Shown one piece after another: positions 1-7,177 of a stretch of 37,727 nucleotides of DNA; the first letter of the stretch is position 1; each line of letters starts with the position of its first letter. The position numbers and the translations under genes are program-made. Origin of the DNA: an uncultured Veillonellaceae bacterium (GTDB lineage Bacteria; Bacillota; Negativicutes; Selenomonadales; Selenomonadaceae); contig ONCF01000053.1 of assembly GCA_900316275.1 (NCBI GenBank), forward strand, positions 1-37,727, written 5' to 3'. Below the pieces are notes generated by a model. That model saw only the letters and a list, made by a program, of their open reading frames with translations, made no database searches and was not told the origin of the DNA.

Positions 1-165
1 CTGATTAATAAGTTGGTCCAGATTGTCGTAGATTTTTCGTCTAGGCTAGGAAGGGACTCGCAGGCATAGCGGTGGCTATGCCGAGAGAACCTGACGACGC
101 ATAGGCGGAAAAGGTACGGCAAGATGGGCTGACGATTTAATCAGCGTTTCCTTAAGCAAAACGAC
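1..165 (-). repeat. Dispersed MITE-like repeat, copy 1
   Basis: The reverse complement of this segment aligns over about 150 bases with 20611-20774. Shared blocks include the CTTAAGGAAAC edge, GATTAAATCGTCAGCCCATC, TTTTCCGCCTA, an internal CATAGC...GCTATG hairpin (here at 64-83) and TAGACGAAAAATCT. CTGATTAA at 1-8 and TTAATCAG at 137-144 form perfect terminal inverted repeats. No protein is encoded. It may be a non-autonomous mobile element or a family of intergenic repeats. Because the window starts here, the left edge may extend further. Confidence 0.75.
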
Positions 166-186
166 CTTTTTATGGAGGTGCGCAGA

Positions 187-1080
187 ATGAAAACACGTAT
201 CGGACGCTTCACTATGCTCAGCTGCCTGTTCGTGCTGGCGGCGCTCGTACAGCTCGTGCAGCTGCCCGTGGCGCAGGCGGACAGCTGGTACTGGCTTTCC
301 TCGGACAGCAAGTACAGCAAATTTTTCGACCCGACGTCCGTCTACACGGAGGAGTCGGCGAAGACGAGCCACGGCAATGTCCCCATCGCCATCCGCGCCT
401 GGACGCGCACGAACTACAGCTATGGCGGCGCGCAGGAGACGCTCGCGGCCTACAAGCTCACGAAGCTCATCCCCGACGCGACACAGCTCAGCTACAGCTA
501 TGCGCAGGTGCTCATCAACCCGCAGAACCGCACGCTGCAGTACCTGGAGGAAGCGTTCTACGACGCTAAAGGCACGCGCCTCTGGCATACGACGGCGCCA
601 GGGCGGCTGAAGGAAATCAACAGCCAGGAGTTCGACGAGGCTTTCTACACGGCCATCGTCGACGAGACGTTCCGCACGGAGCAGGAGACGGAGCGCGCCA
701 AGGCCAAGGACCGCTGGCTCTCCCTCTGGGAGGAGGCCACGCTGGACGGGCACCGCACGTCGGTCATGGTCGACACCTCGACGCTGCGTCTGCGCGACAA
801 GAACGTCATCGGCTGGTTCTGGCAGGAGACGAAGGACAGCAACGGCGCCGTGCTGGAAATCAAGTTCCTCAAACGCGCCATCAACCTGCCGCAGGGCTCG
901 GAGAAAGTCGTGAGCGGCAAATACTGGAGCGCGAAGACGGGCTGGCAGCCCATGCGCGACATGGACGGCATCTACCGCGCCATCCGCACGGGCACGGCGA
1001 AATATACGGGCCTGCAGGCGCTGCGCAACTACGCGAAGACGCACCAGGACTGGCTCACGCGCTACCAGATTAGCAAGTAA
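187..1080 (+). CDS. Secreted protein of unknown function with two related halves
   Basis: The 297-residue protein begins at ATG 187, which follows a GGAGGTG ribosome binding site at 174-180; the upstream ATG at 172 lies before that site and is rejected. Residues 1-30 are a clear signal peptide ending in a VAQA-type cleavage site, so it is exported to the periplasm or envelope. Two similar halves follow, each starting near a tryptophan-rich stretch (WYWLSSD near 33, WLSLWEE near 180) and ending in an FY/IYRAI-type helix. Its C-terminal YAKTHQDWLTR resembles YASAHREELIAR in the secreted protein at 2288, suggesting a shared fold. I do not recognise the family. It ends just before a strong terminator and appears monocistronic. 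Confidence 0.75.
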   Translation: MKTRIGRFTMLSCLFVLAALVQLVQLPVAQADSWYWLSSDSKYSKFFDPTSVYTEESAKTSHGNVPIAIRAWTRTNYSYGGAQETLAAYKLTKLIPDATQLSYSYAQVLINPQNRTLQYLEEAFYDAKGTRLWHTTAPGRLKEINSQEFDEAFYTAIVDETFRTEQETERAKAKDRWLSLWEEATLDGHRTSVMVDTSTLRLRDKNVIGWFWQETKDSNGAVLEIKFLKRAINLPQGSEKVVSGKYWSAKTGWQPMRDMDGIYRAIRTGTAKYTGLQALRNYAKTHQDWLTRYQISK

Positions 1081-1098
1081 ACCATAAAATTCGGCAGA

Positions 1099-1134
1099 AA
1101 TGGCCGTGCTTTTTGAAAGGCACGGCCATTTTTG
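1099..1134 (+). terminator. Rho-independent terminator overlapping the metA promoter
   Basis: AATGGCCGTGC (1099-1109) pairs with GCACGGCCATT (1120-1130), followed by TTT. It ends the transcript of the secreted-protein gene. Its loop and 3' flank contain the promoter of metA. Confidence 0.85.
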
Positions 1135-1141
1135 CTATAAT
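1113..1141 (+). promoter_or_regulatory. metA promoter nested in the preceding terminator
   Basis: TTGAAA (1113-1118), 17 bases, TATAAT (1136-1141) preceded by TGC (a possible extended -10). The -35 box lies in the terminator loop. No SAM riboswitch or T-box is visible in the 60 bases between promoter and start codon. Confidence 0.75.
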
Positions 1142-1203
1142 AGATGGGAAACGTAACGCAAACACGCGCCATTGGGCGCTGAACCGATAAAGGAAGTGCC
1201 GCT

Positions 1204-2136
1204 ATGCCTATCAAGCTGCCGAATAATCTGCCGGCCACCCATATCCTCGAGAGCGAGAACGTCTTCGTCATGGACGCGGACCGCGCCTACAGCCAGGACA
1301 TCCGCCCGCTGCATATCCTCATCCTGAACCTCATGCCTATCAAGTACGTGACGGAGACGCAGCTGCTGCGCCTGCTCGGCAATACGCCGCTGCAGGTCGA
1401 GGTCGACTTTATCTACACGAAGTCCTACGTGCCCACGCACACGCCGCAGGAGTACCTGTCCGAGTTCTACGGCACGTTCGCCGACGTCAAGGACAAGAAA
1501 TACGATGGCATGATTATCACGGGCGCGCCCGTGGAGGAGATGCCTTTTGAGGAGGTTGCCTACTGGGACGAGGTCGCGGAGATTATGGAGTGGAGCAAGA
1601 CGCACGTCTACTCGACGTTCCATATCTGCTGGGGTGCGCAGGCGGGTCTCTACTACCACTACGGCGTGCCGAAATACGTCGTGCCGGAGAAAATCTTCGG
1701 CGTGTACAAACACCACCTCTGCGTGCAGCACGAAAAGCTGTTCCGCGGCTTTGACGATGAGTTCTACGTGCCGCAGTCGCGCCATACGACGGAGCACCGC
1801 GAGGATATAGAGAAAGTGCCGCAGCTGACCATTCTCGCCGAGGCCGAGGGCGACGCGGGCGTCTACGCCATCGCGAACCTGAAAAAGCGCCAGTTCTTTA
1901 TCACGGGGCATGCGGAGTACGACCCGCTGACGCTCAAGGCTGAGTACGACCGCGACCTGCAGGCGGGCCTGAACCCGCGCATCCCGCAGAACTACTATCC
2001 GGACGACGACCCGACGCAGAAGCCTGTGGTGCGCTGGCGCAGCGTCGCGCACCTGCTGTTCGCCAACTGGCTGAACTACTACGTCTATCAGGAGACGCCG
2101 TACGAAATCGAGCGCATCACGGGCGCGCAGGACTGA
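1204..2136 (+). CDS. metA: Homoserine O-acyltransferase (probably acetyl-CoA specific)
   Basis: This 310-residue protein is full length for MetA, which acylates the hydroxyl of L-homoserine at the first committed step of methionine synthesis in the cytoplasm. The nucleophile region [10 protein letters not shown] places the catalytic cysteine at residue 142, and the histidine/glutamate of the triad lie in GHAEYDP near 234-240. Residue 111 is glutamate (GAPVEEM). In characterised MetA proteins a glutamate here goes with acetyl-CoA use, while E. coli has glycine and uses succinyl-CoA, so an O-acetyltransferase is inferred. ATG 1204 follows AGGAAG. No other methionine gene is adjacent, and the gene has its own promoter. 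Confidence 0.95.
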   Translation: MPIKLPNNLPATHILESENVFVMDADRAYSQDIRPLHILILNLMPIKYVTETQLLRLLGNTPLQVEVDFIYTKSYVPTHTPQEYLSEFYGTFADVKDKKYDGMIITGAPVEEMPFEEVAYWDEVAEIMEWSKTHVYSTFHICWGAQAGLYYHYGVPKYVVPEKIFGVYKHHLCVQHEKLFRGFDDEFYVPQSRHTTEHREDIEKVPQLTILAEAEGDAGVYAIANLKKRQFFITGHAEYDPLTLKAEYDRDLQAGLNPRIPQNYYPDDDPTQKPVVRWRSVAHLLFANWLNYYVYQETPYEIERITGAQD

Positions 2137-2287
2137 GGTGGCCGTGGGCGCAGTGGGCACGGTGTTGTGGGAATTTCGTCGTGTCAAGGCGTGTTTCATA
2201 GGCTTTTCAGTATACCATGCCATAATGGTGCTTGGTGTTCAAAAGATAAACTAGGACTTTAGACATATAGACTATAGGGGGACTTCG

Positions 2288-2920
2288 ATGAGAAAATGGC
2301 GGCTGGTTCTGACACTGGCAGCGGCTCTGTGCCTGCCCGTGGCGGGCGCACAGCCTGCAGAGGCCGCAGACGTGACCGTGCCCGAGGACGTGTTCCAGTG
2401 GGTGCAGTCGACGTCGCGCCAGAACTACTATTTCAATAAACAGCAAATCAAATACGCCATCGGCGCGGACGGGCATGTCGACCTCAATACGCTCATCGTG
2501 CCGACGCTGCGCACGTATGATGACGTGCAGATTCGCGACGTCGTGACGAAGCGCCGTTGGAAAATGCTGCCCATGGACGGCTACGACCGCCTCATCGGCG
2601 CGGCAGAATACCTGAAAATCAACCTCAAGGCCAGCACGGTGACGGTCGTGGAGCACGATGACCTCGACGACACATTCACGGTCATCACGCAGGATACGAG
2701 CAGCATCCCGCCCGAGAACTACGCGACGCTCTCGGAAAAGGACGTGGACGGCTGCTTTTACCGCGCCATCATCGCCTACGCCTCGGCGCACCGCGAGGAA
2801 CTCATAGCGCGCACAGGCGCGACGCTGAGCCCGGCAGACGAAAAGGCACTCAAAGGCGAGAATACATCGGCACCCAAGGAGCAGAAGTCGGGCCGCCACA
2901 AGCACAAGAAGGGGAAATAA
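2288..2920 (+). CDS. Secreted protein of unknown function with a basic tail
   Basis: The 210-residue protein starts at ATG 2288 behind AGGGGGA. It has a signal peptide of about 27 residues (hydrophobic LVLTLAAALCLPVAG, cleavage near AEAA). The mature part has no motif I can name. Residues near 155-180 (CFYRAI...YASAHREELIAR) resemble the C terminus of the secreted protein encoded at 187-1080, so the two may belong to one lineage-specific envelope family. The last 15 residues are rich in lysine, arginine and histidine. It ends two bases before hydE and supplies the hydE ribosome binding site, so the two are probably cotranscribed; a functional link to hydrogenase is not shown. Confidence 0.7.
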   Translation: MRKWRLVLTLAAALCLPVAGAQPAEAADVTVPEDVFQWVQSTSRQNYYFNKQQIKYAIGADGHVDLNTLIVPTLRTYDDVQIRDVVTKRRWKMLPMDGYDRLIGAAEYLKINLKASTVTVVEHDDLDDTFTVITQDTSSIPPENYATLSEKDVDGCFYRAIIAYASAHREELIARTGATLSPADEKALKGENTSAPKEQKSGRHKHKKGK

Positions 2921-2922
2921 GC

Positions 2923-3978
2923 ATGGCAGAGCAGGAGGAGAGCGCGGCGCTCATCGCGCGGGCGGCGGCGACGCACCGGCTGACAGAGGCGGAGCTCGTG
3001 CAGCTGCTCGGTGACGCGGCGGCCACGGAGCAGCTGGCGGCGGCTGCTGACCGCGTGCGTCACGACTATGTGGGCGACGGCGTGCACCTGCGCGGCCTCA
3101 TCGAGTTCTCGAATATCTGCCGCCAGAACTGCATGTACTGCGGCCTGCGCCGTGACAATGGCAAAACGGAGCGCTACCGCCTCGATGCGGCGACTATCGT
3201 TGAGCTCGCGCGCAAGGCGAAGGGCTACGGCTATCACACGGTCGTGTTGCAGTCGGGCGAGGACGCGTATTTCACCGTGCCGCGTCTCTGCGCCATCATC
3301 CGCGACATCAAAAAACTGGACATGGCCATTACGCTTTCGCTGGGGGAGCGGCCGCGCGAGGAATACGCGGCGTTCCGCGCCGCGGGAGCGGACCGCTATC
3401 TGCTGCGCATCGAGACGACGGACCGCGACCTGTACGAAAAATATGACCCGGGCATGAGCTGGGCGAACCGCGACCGCTGCCTGCGCGACCTGCGCGAGCT
3501 CGGCTACGAGGTGGGCACGGGCACGCTCGTCGGCCTGCCGGGGCAGACGCTCGCCATGCTCGCGCGCGATATCCTCTACTATCAGGCACTCGACGCCGAC
3601 ATGCTCGGCATCGGCCCCCTCATCCCGAACGGCGACACGCCGCTCGGCACGGCGAAGCCGGGCGACTTCGCACTCACGCGGCGCATGGTCTCGCTGCTGC
3701 GCCTGCTGCTCCCCGAGGCGAATATCCCCGCGACCACGGCCATGGAGACTATGGTCCCGCGCGGCCGTGAGCTCATCCTCGCCTCCGGCGCGAACGTCGT
3801 CATGCCGAACGTCACCGAGGGCGACTACCGCCGCAAATACGCTCTCTACCCCGGCAAAATCTGCGTAGCCGACACCCCGGCCGACTGCCGCCATTGCATG
3901 GGTGGCCGTATCAAAGCCATGGGGCGGTACGTAGCGGAGGACAAAGGCTTCCGGCGGCACCGCCTGTGTCAAGGGTGA
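2923..3978 (+). CDS. hydE: [FeFe]-hydrogenase maturation radical SAM protein HydE
   Basis: The 351-residue protein carries the radical-SAM triad CRQNCMYC (C66, C70, C73) preceded by LIEFSNI and followed by GLRRDN and RYRL, a pattern characteristic of HydE rather than biotin synthase. A C-terminal set, C-x7-C-x2-C (ICVADTPADCRHC), has the spacing of the second, non-essential cluster site of Thermotoga HydE. HydE acts with HydF and HydG to build the 2Fe subcluster of the H-cluster, implying that the organism makes an [FeFe] hydrogenase. Neither hydF nor hydG is in the window. ATG 2923 uses the AAGGGGA inside the end of the upstream gene. A terminator follows. Confidence 0.93.
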   Translation: MAEQEESAALIARAAATHRLTEAELVQLLGDAAATEQLAAAADRVRHDYVGDGVHLRGLIEFSNICRQNCMYCGLRRDNGKTERYRLDAATIVELARKAKGYGYHTVVLQSGEDAYFTVPRLCAIIRDIKKLDMAITLSLGERPREEYAAFRAAGADRYLLRIETTDRDLYEKYDPGMSWANRDRCLRDLRELGYEVGTGTLVGLPGQTLAMLARDILYYQALDADMLGIGPLIPNGDTPLGTAKPGDFALTRRMVSLLRLLLPEANIPATTAMETMVPRGRELILASGANVVMPNVTEGDYRRKYALYPGKICVADTPADCRHCMGGRIKAMGRYVAEDKGFRRHRLCQG

Positions 3979-3996
3979 ACCACAAAACTTTATATG

Positions 3997-4017
3997 GCCC
4001 CCGTAAGGGGCTTTTTT
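3997..4017 (+). terminator. Terminator after hydE
   Basis: GCCCC (3997-4001) pairs with GGGGC (4007-4011) around CGTAA, followed by six T residues. Confidence 0.85.
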
Positions 4018-4037
4018 AGAGTAAATTTGGTTTTAAA

Positions 4038-4151
4038 AACTGGCTGATAAGCAGGCTATATCGACAGGGTGAGGTCGTCCTCGATGCGGCTGATTATGTG
4101 GGGACGCGGATAGATTTGTTTACTTCACAGGGAAATGACAATATTGTATAA
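4038..4151 (+). pseudogene. Gene tail, possibly the C terminus of an HflX-like GTPase
   Basis: An open frame of 37 codons without a start codon ends in TAA at 4149-4151. Its product includes RLYRQGEVVLDAADYVGTRIDLF. The pattern LY..GEV...Y..GTRID resembles the C-terminal domain of HflX GTPases, but this is a weak memory-based match. A remnant here, right before an AT-rich toxin-antitoxin pair, suggests that insertion or deletion removed the rest of the gene. The MNT promoter overlaps its last codons. Confidence 0.35.
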
Positions 4152-4152
4152 T
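4124..4152 (+). promoter_or_regulatory. Promoter of the MNT/HEPN operon
   Basis: TTCACA (4124-4129), 17 bases, TATAAT (4147-4152), located 36 bases before the MNT start. Confidence 0.65.
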
Positions 4153-4187
4153 ATGATAAAGGGTTCGGCGGAAAGGTGGTGCTCTTT

Positions 4188-4550
4188 ATGGCTGTTGAGC
4201 GGAAGGGGCTGGAGCGCATCCAGCCTATGTTGGAAGTATTCATCAATAAAGTGAAACCAATTTATGGGCAGGCGCTGAAAAATATCATTGTGTTTGGTTC
4301 ATATGCCAGAGGCGAGGAGCATGATGGCTCGGATGTCGATATCTTACTGCTGGTTGATATGACGGATGACGATATCAGGAGTAAGGAGCACGCGCTTAGC
4401 AAGGTACAGTTCCAGATGGCTTGCATAGCTCCCATGCTTGATTTGCAGCCGGTCACTGTATCGTGGTCACGTTTCTGTCGCTGGCAGACAGTGCATCCGT
4501 TTTACGCCAACGTTATGGCAGAGGGGGTTTCGCTTTATGAAGCTGCCTGA
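4188..4550 (+). CDS. MNT-type nucleotidyltransferase, antitoxin of a HEPN/MNT pair
   Basis: The 120-residue protein has the minimal nucleotidyltransferase signature GSYARG (37-42) with D49 and D51, matching GS-x10-DxD of the MNT/MntA family. Proteins of this family, paired with HEPN proteins, can neutralise the partner toxin by adding AMP to it. ATG 4188 is preferred over GTG 4176 because GGAAAGG at 4170-4176 is well placed for it. The gene overlaps the HEPN gene by 14 bases, so translation is probably coupled. Codon use is more AT-rich than in the neighbours (metA, nagA), consistent with horizontal acquisition. Confidence 0.85.
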   Translation: MAVERKGLERIQPMLEVFINKVKPIYGQALKNIIVFGSYARGEEHDGSDVDILLLVDMTDDDIRSKEHALSKVQFQMACIAPMLDLQPVTVSWSRFCRWQTVHPFYANVMAEGVSLYEAA

Positions 4551-4965
4551 TCATCCGGATGTGGGCACGATGCAAGACTTTGCGCGGGAGAAATTCCGTA
4601 TAGCCAGACAGTTTTTGGCGGACGCTAAGGAAGCGTACAGCAGGGAGTCAAACAATACGGCGGTCAACCGCGCCTATTATGCGTTGTTTAAAGTAGTGAC
4701 GGCAGTACAGACTTTGGATGGCAAGAAATTCCGTAGCCATGGACAGGCTATTGGGGATTTCAATTATGAGTATATCCACCTTAAGGGAATTTTCCCAGAA
4801 GAATATGGAGAGAGGATATACGATGTGATGCGCTTGCGCCATAAGAGTGATTACGAGGAGTTCGATACACCTACGGATGCGCAAACACAAGAGGCCATTG
4901 CCTTTGCAGAGCAGTTCATTGAATCAGCGCAAAAATATTGCAATGAACGCATGTCGCAAAAATGA
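4537..4965 (+). CDS. HEPN-domain protein, probable toxin of the MNT/HEPN pair
   Basis: The 142-residue protein matches the HEPN family (UPF0332-like): REKFRIARQFLADA near 17-30, NRAYYALFK at 44-52 and RHKSDYEEF at 101-109. Many HEPN toxins are RNases using an R-x4-6-H motif; here the equivalent segment reads R101-HKSD-Y106, like the R-x4-Y variants in which the tyrosine is modified by the partner transferase. Whether it is a nuclease cannot be told from sequence. ATG 4537 follows GAGGGGG at 4521-4527 and lies inside the end of the MNT gene. A terminator follows 10 bases after the stop. Confidence 0.82.
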   Translation: MKLPDHPDVGTMQDFAREKFRIARQFLADAKEAYSRESNNTAVNRAYYALFKVVTAVQTLDGKKFRSHGQAIGDFNYEYIHLKGIFPEEYGERIYDVMRLRHKSDYEEFDTPTDAQTQEAIAFAEQFIESAQKYCNERMSQK

Positions 4966-4974
4966 GAATGTCGG

Positions 4975-5012
4975 CTCGTGCTATACCAGACTATAGATAG
5001 CACGAGTTTTTT
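4975..5012 (+). terminator. Terminator after the MNT/HEPN operon
   Basis: CTCGTGCTAT (4975-4984) pairs with ATAGCACGAG (4997-5006), followed by six T residues. Confidence 0.9.
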
Positions 5013-5070
5013 GTTTGCAGCGCTGGTGGCTTGGACGTGTCAGGCGCGGTATAAAGGAGCGGGTTACGGA

Positions 5071-6246
5071 ATGAAGGCTGTTGTCAATGCCCAGGCGGTT
5101 TTGCCGGGGGCGGCGGGGTTCGTGGCGCGGGAGGATATGGCTATTCTCTATGACGCACGGATTGAGAAAATCATGACGATGCAGGCGTTTGCGCACCTGC
5201 CTTTTACGGGGGAGGTGTACGACGCGGCGGGGGCCTATGTGGCACCGGGGTTCCTCAATCTGCATATCCACGGCTGTGCGGGCTGGGATACGATGGATGC
5301 GGATGCGCGGGCGCTGCCGGCGATGGCGGCGATGCAGGCCAGCCACGGCGTGACGGGGTTCCTGCCCACGACGATGACCTACGATATGCCGACTATCCAC
5401 GCGGCGCTGGGGCGCGTGCGTACGGCCATGCAGGCACCGCCGTCCGGGGCACGCGTGCTGGGCGCGAATATGGAGGGGCCGTTCATCAGTCCTGCGTACA
5501 AGGGCTCGCAAAAGGAGAGCAATATCCAGCGGGCGGATTTCGCGGCCATCGCGGACGATGCGGATGTGGTGAAAATCATCACGATTGCGCCCGAGGAGCT
5601 GCACGGTGACTACAGCTTCGTCGAGGCGTGCCGGGCGGCGGGTATCCGCGTGTCCATGGGACACACGGCGGCGGACTATGCGACGGCGCGGGAGGCCATC
5701 GCGCACGGCGTGCAGCACGTCACGCATCTCTTTAACGCGCAAACGGGGCTGCATCACCGCGAGCCGGGTGTTGTGGGTGCGGCGCTGGACAGCGATGTCC
5801 TCTGCGAGCTCATTACCGACAACGTGCACGTGCATCCGGCGGCGCAGTGCATTGTCTGGCGGGCGAAGGGGGGGCAGGGCATCGTGCTCGTGACGGACTC
5901 CCTGCGCGCCTGTGGCCTCGGCGACGGCGAGTCGGAGCTCGGCGGCCAGCGCGTTTTCGTAAAAGGGCGGCGAGCCACGTTAGCAGACGGCACCATCGCG
6001 GCCTCCGTGCTCGCGCTCAACGACGGCGTGCGCATCTTCCGCGACAACGTGGGTATTCCGACGGCGCAGGCCGTGGAGCTCGTGACGCGTGTCCCCGCCA
6101 CGGCGCTTGGCCTCGAGGACCGTTGCGGCACGCTGGAGGTCGGCAAGCAGGCTGACATGACCATTTTTGACGAGCAGTTGCAGATCCGCCGCACTATCAT
6201 AGGCGGTGAGACATGCTATGAGCAGGAGGCAAAGGCAAATGCATAA
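5071..6246 (+). CDS. nagA: N-acetylglucosamine-6-phosphate deacetylase
   Basis: This 391-residue amidohydrolase converts GlcNAc-6-phosphate to glucosamine-6-phosphate and acetate. Visible family motifs are HIHG (65-68), NMEGPFIS, MGHTAADY, HLFNAQTGLHHREPG and LVTDSL, which supply the metal-binding Glu and His residues and the catalytic Asp. The frame is open further upstream, but ATG 5071 follows AAAGGAG at 5053-5059 and begins at the usual N terminus. The ROK kinase gene starts inside its last codons, indicating one operon for amino-sugar or peptidoglycan-sugar salvage. No nagB is present here. Confidence 0.95.
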   Translation: MKAVVNAQAVLPGAAGFVAREDMAILYDARIEKIMTMQAFAHLPFTGEVYDAAGAYVAPGFLNLHIHGCAGWDTMDADARALPAMAAMQASHGVTGFLPTTMTYDMPTIHAALGRVRTAMQAPPSGARVLGANMEGPFISPAYKGSQKESNIQRADFAAIADDADVVKIITIAPEELHGDYSFVEACRAAGIRVSMGHTAADYATAREAIAHGVQHVTHLFNAQTGLHHREPGVVGAALDSDVLCELITDNVHVHPAAQCIVWRAKGGQGIVLVTDSLRACGLGDGESELGGQRVFVKGRRATLADGTIAASVLALNDGVRIFRDNVGIPTAQAVELVTRVPATALGLEDRCGTLEVGKQADMTIFDEQLQIRRTIIGGETCYEQEAKANA

Positions 6247-7135
6247 CATCGTAGCTATCGACATCGGCGGCACGGCTATCAAATACGCGCTTATCGACGC
6301 GGCGGGCAAGGTCGTCGCGCAGGACAGCCAGCCCACGCGGGCGCGCGAGGACAGTGGTGCGGGCATTGTGGCGAAGGCCATTGCTATCGTGCAGGCGTAT
6401 CAGGAGCATTTCTATGTGGATGCCGTGGGCATCGATACGGCGGGCATCGTGGCGCCGGGCGAGGCAGGCGAAATCGTCTTTGCGGGCGAGGCCAGTTTCC
6501 CCGGCTACAGCGGTACGCAGCTCGGTGCGGCCGTGCGCGAGGCCACAGGCCTGCCCTGCGTTGTGGAGAATGACGTCAACGCGGCGGCGCTTGGCGAGTA
6601 CCTCGAGGGCGCGGCGCGTGGGGCGCACTCCGCTTTCATGGTGACCGTGGGCACGGGGGTGGGCGGCTGCTTTATCGTGGATGGCCACATCTGGCACGGT
6701 GCGAGCTGCAGCGCGGGCGAGCTGGGCTTTTTGCGCGTGCACGGTGAGCAGCGTATTTTCGAGGAAATTGCCTCGACGCGCGCCCTCGTGCAGGCGGCGG
6801 CCTATTCGCATCATGTGAGCCCCGCTGAGCTGACGGGCGAGCAGGTGTTCCGCTGGGCGCGGACGGGCGATGCCGACGCGATGGCGGCCATCCTGCAATG
6901 GTGCGACAACCTCACGGAGGGACTCGCCGCCGTGGCCTGCCTGCTCAATCCCGAGGTCATCGTGCTGGGCGGCGGCGTCATGGCCCAGCGTCAGTTGCTC
7001 GCGCCGCTGCTCACGCAGCGTTTCGAGGCGCGCGTCCCCGCCGCCATGCGCAGCCACACGCGCCTGGCCTTCGCCACGCTCGGCAACGCCGCCGGCCTGC
7101 GCGGTGCCTGGCACCTGGCCAAGGCGAAGCTTTGA
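6239..7135 (+). CDS. ROK-family sugar kinase (probable amino-sugar or glucoside kinase)
   Basis: The 298-residue protein has the ROK/ASKHA ATP-binding motif DIGGTAIKYALID near the N terminus, VENDVNAAALGEY and VTVGTGVGGC. The usual ROK zinc motif (CxCGxxGC) and the histidine of GELGH are absent; the site reads GELGFLRVHGEQ. This is seen in some zinc-free ROK kinases such as BglK-like proteins. Next to nagA it probably phosphorylates GlcNAc, ManNAc or a glucoside, but the substrate is inferred. ATG 6239 follows AGGAGG at 6224-6229 and overlaps the nagA stop by eight bases. Confidence 0.88.
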   Translation: MHNIVAIDIGGTAIKYALIDAAGKVVAQDSQPTRAREDSGAGIVAKAIAIVQAYQEHFYVDAVGIDTAGIVAPGEAGEIVFAGEASFPGYSGTQLGAAVREATGLPCVVENDVNAAALGEYLEGAARGAHSAFMVTVGTGVGGCFIVDGHIWHGASCSAGELGFLRVHGEQRIFEEIASTRALVQAAAYSHHVSPAELTGEQVFRWARTGDADAMAAILQWCDNLTEGLAAVACLLNPEVIVLGGGVMAQRQLLAPLLTQRFEARVPAAMRSHTRLAFATLGNAAGLRGAWHLAKAKL

Positions 7136-7138
7136 GCA

Positions 7139-7177
7139 AAAAAAATACCAGCCCGCGTTGTCAGGCTGGTATTTTTT
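7139..7177. terminator. Bidirectional terminator between the ROK kinase and TSUP genes
   Basis: AAAAATACCAGCC (7141-7153) pairs with GGCTGGTATTTTT (7164-7176). A and T runs on the two flanks let it work for both converging genes. Confidence 0.9.

Noticed and set aside
76-1044. Long open frames antisense to most GC-rich genes, such as those opposite 187-1080 and 24836-27804
   Set aside because: They lack ribosome binding sites, have Arg/Ala/His-biased composition and mirror third-position GC bias in the real genes.
1141-1203. Possible SAM riboswitch or T-box before metA
   Set aside because: The leader is only about 60 bases and shows neither motif.
2923-3978. Biotin synthase or a general BATS radical SAM enzyme instead of HydE
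   Set aside because: The LIEFSNI-C-x3-C-x2-C-GLRRDN context and the C-terminal three-cysteine spacing fit HydE better than BioB.
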